Below are positions 31,678 through 32,104 of a stretch of DNA of 32,104 bases, one piece after another (position 1 is the stretch's first letter; the number at the start of each line of letters is the position of its first letter). A program made the translations under genes and the position numbers. The notes below the pieces were generated by a model, which saw nothing but the letters and a program-made list of their open reading frames with translations, searched no databases and was not told the origin of the DNA. The stretch comes from a virus: positions 1-32,104 of IMG/VR virus record IMGVR_UViG_3300030329_004796; one strand, given 5' to 3'.

Positions 31678-32104
31678 GGAGAATACTATGAAAGAAAGAA
31701 AAATTATTGTGGATGATATTGAATACACAGTCACATTGTCAAAAGGAAATGTGTTGAGGATTAACGGAAGCATTTACAGGTCAAGCACTTTTGGAAACGA
31801 GATTGACAAGAAAGTCAATGAATACAATTTCCAATTTGCTCCAGATTTTATGGATGTTCCATTGAGAGCTGGGTTTGCTTATGGTGATGATATGAACCCA
31901 AAGATGAAGAAGATGTTTATAGAGCTTTTTACTATTGCTGTTGAAACGAATACGGCTTTAAGTGATATTTCCATTGATGAAATCTATGCTGATTTCATAG
32001 GAATAGACCCTCAAGATGGAAACAGTTAACCTGAAGAAGCAAAAAAAATAGCCTAAATTCCACAAAAATCCCAAAGAAACACCCATTTCGTAGGTATTTA
32101 TATA
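30348..32104 (+). repeat. Right copy of the diverged MuF-tail/partner module
   Basis: Partner of 1-1836. It continues through the small gene and into the following non-coding bases. The window ends at 32104 in GTAGGTATTTATATA, the start of a TATACA element equal to copy 1 (1826-1853). Nothing beyond is visible. If position 1 corresponds to 30348 in one circular genome, the unit is about 30.3 kb. Confidence 0.9.
31688..32029 (+). CDS. 113-residue partner of the MuF peptidase (allele B); possible immunity protein
   Basis: Starts MKERKIIVDD and is the counterpart of the product at 1420-1761, 74 of 113 residues identical by eye. Differences cluster at residues about 54-61 (FMDVPLRA against IIKINPMI) and in the last 20 residues, which would be candidate specificity surfaces if it binds the peptidase domain. 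It begins 11 bases after the MuF stop with AGGGAG upstream. No known family; immunity, chaperone or head-accessory roles remain open. Confidence 0.75.
   Translation: MKERKIIVDDIEYTVTLSKGNVLRINGSIYRSSTFGNEIDKKVNEYNFQFAPDFMDVPLRAGFAYGDDMNPKMKKMFIELFTIAVETNTALSDISIDEIYADFIGIDPQDGNS

Overview
The window reads as most or all of one tailed-phage genome of siphovirus type (HK97-like head genes, a tape measure, no sheath or contractile-tail gene). It has moderate-to-low GC (about 40 % by eye), dense overlapping genes (TAATG, ATGA and TTGA junctions) and bacterial-style intrinsic terminators, so the host should be a bacterium. I cannot name the host. No integrase, tRNA, CRISPR, DNA polymerase or recognisable endolysin is visible.

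Layout. The + strand packaging and head block starts at about 26.6 kb: a small coiled-coil protein (possible small terminase), large terminase, portal, and a MuF-type minor head protein with a C-terminal HExxH metallopeptidase-like domain, followed by a 113-residue partner. The window start (1-1836) carries a second, diverged copy of the last part of that block (30348-32104). It then continues into the genes expected next: prohead protease, major capsid protein, connector and neck proteins, tail terminator, tail tube, tail-assembly chaperones with a -1 frameshift, tape measure, tail hub and fibres, up to about 17.1 kb. The simplest reading is a circular or permuted genome of about 30.3 kb whose two contig ends hold two different alleles of the MuF toxin-like tail and its partner. 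A true duplication is the alternative.

From 17.1 to 18.6 kb lie small membrane proteins, a calcineurin-like phosphoesterase without a proper start codon, and a small coiled-coil protein. From 18.6 to 23.8 kb the minus strand carries a single-gene cassette and then a 12-gene early operon (single-strand annealing protein, three helix-turn-helix regulators, small unknown proteins). Between 23.8 and 24.5 kb is a non-coding, structured region with repeated heptamers that could be a replication or control region. From 24.5 to 26.2 kb are two moron-like minus-strand cassettes (own promoter, one gene, own terminator) and two holin-like + genes.

Regulation. Five genes or operons, some single and one of 12 genes, share an upstream element TATACA-N16/17-TGTATA with a CTTGA core; the window end cuts through a sixth. 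Most operon genes on the minus strand use GGGGG as a Shine-Dalgarno-like element. Reading the whole window by eye, I found no copy of nine different 4-base palindromes (GATC, CATG, TGCA, GGCC, ACGT, TCGA, CCGG, GCGC, CGCG), while AGCT, CTAG and GTAC are common. This would be an extreme signature of restriction-site avoidance.
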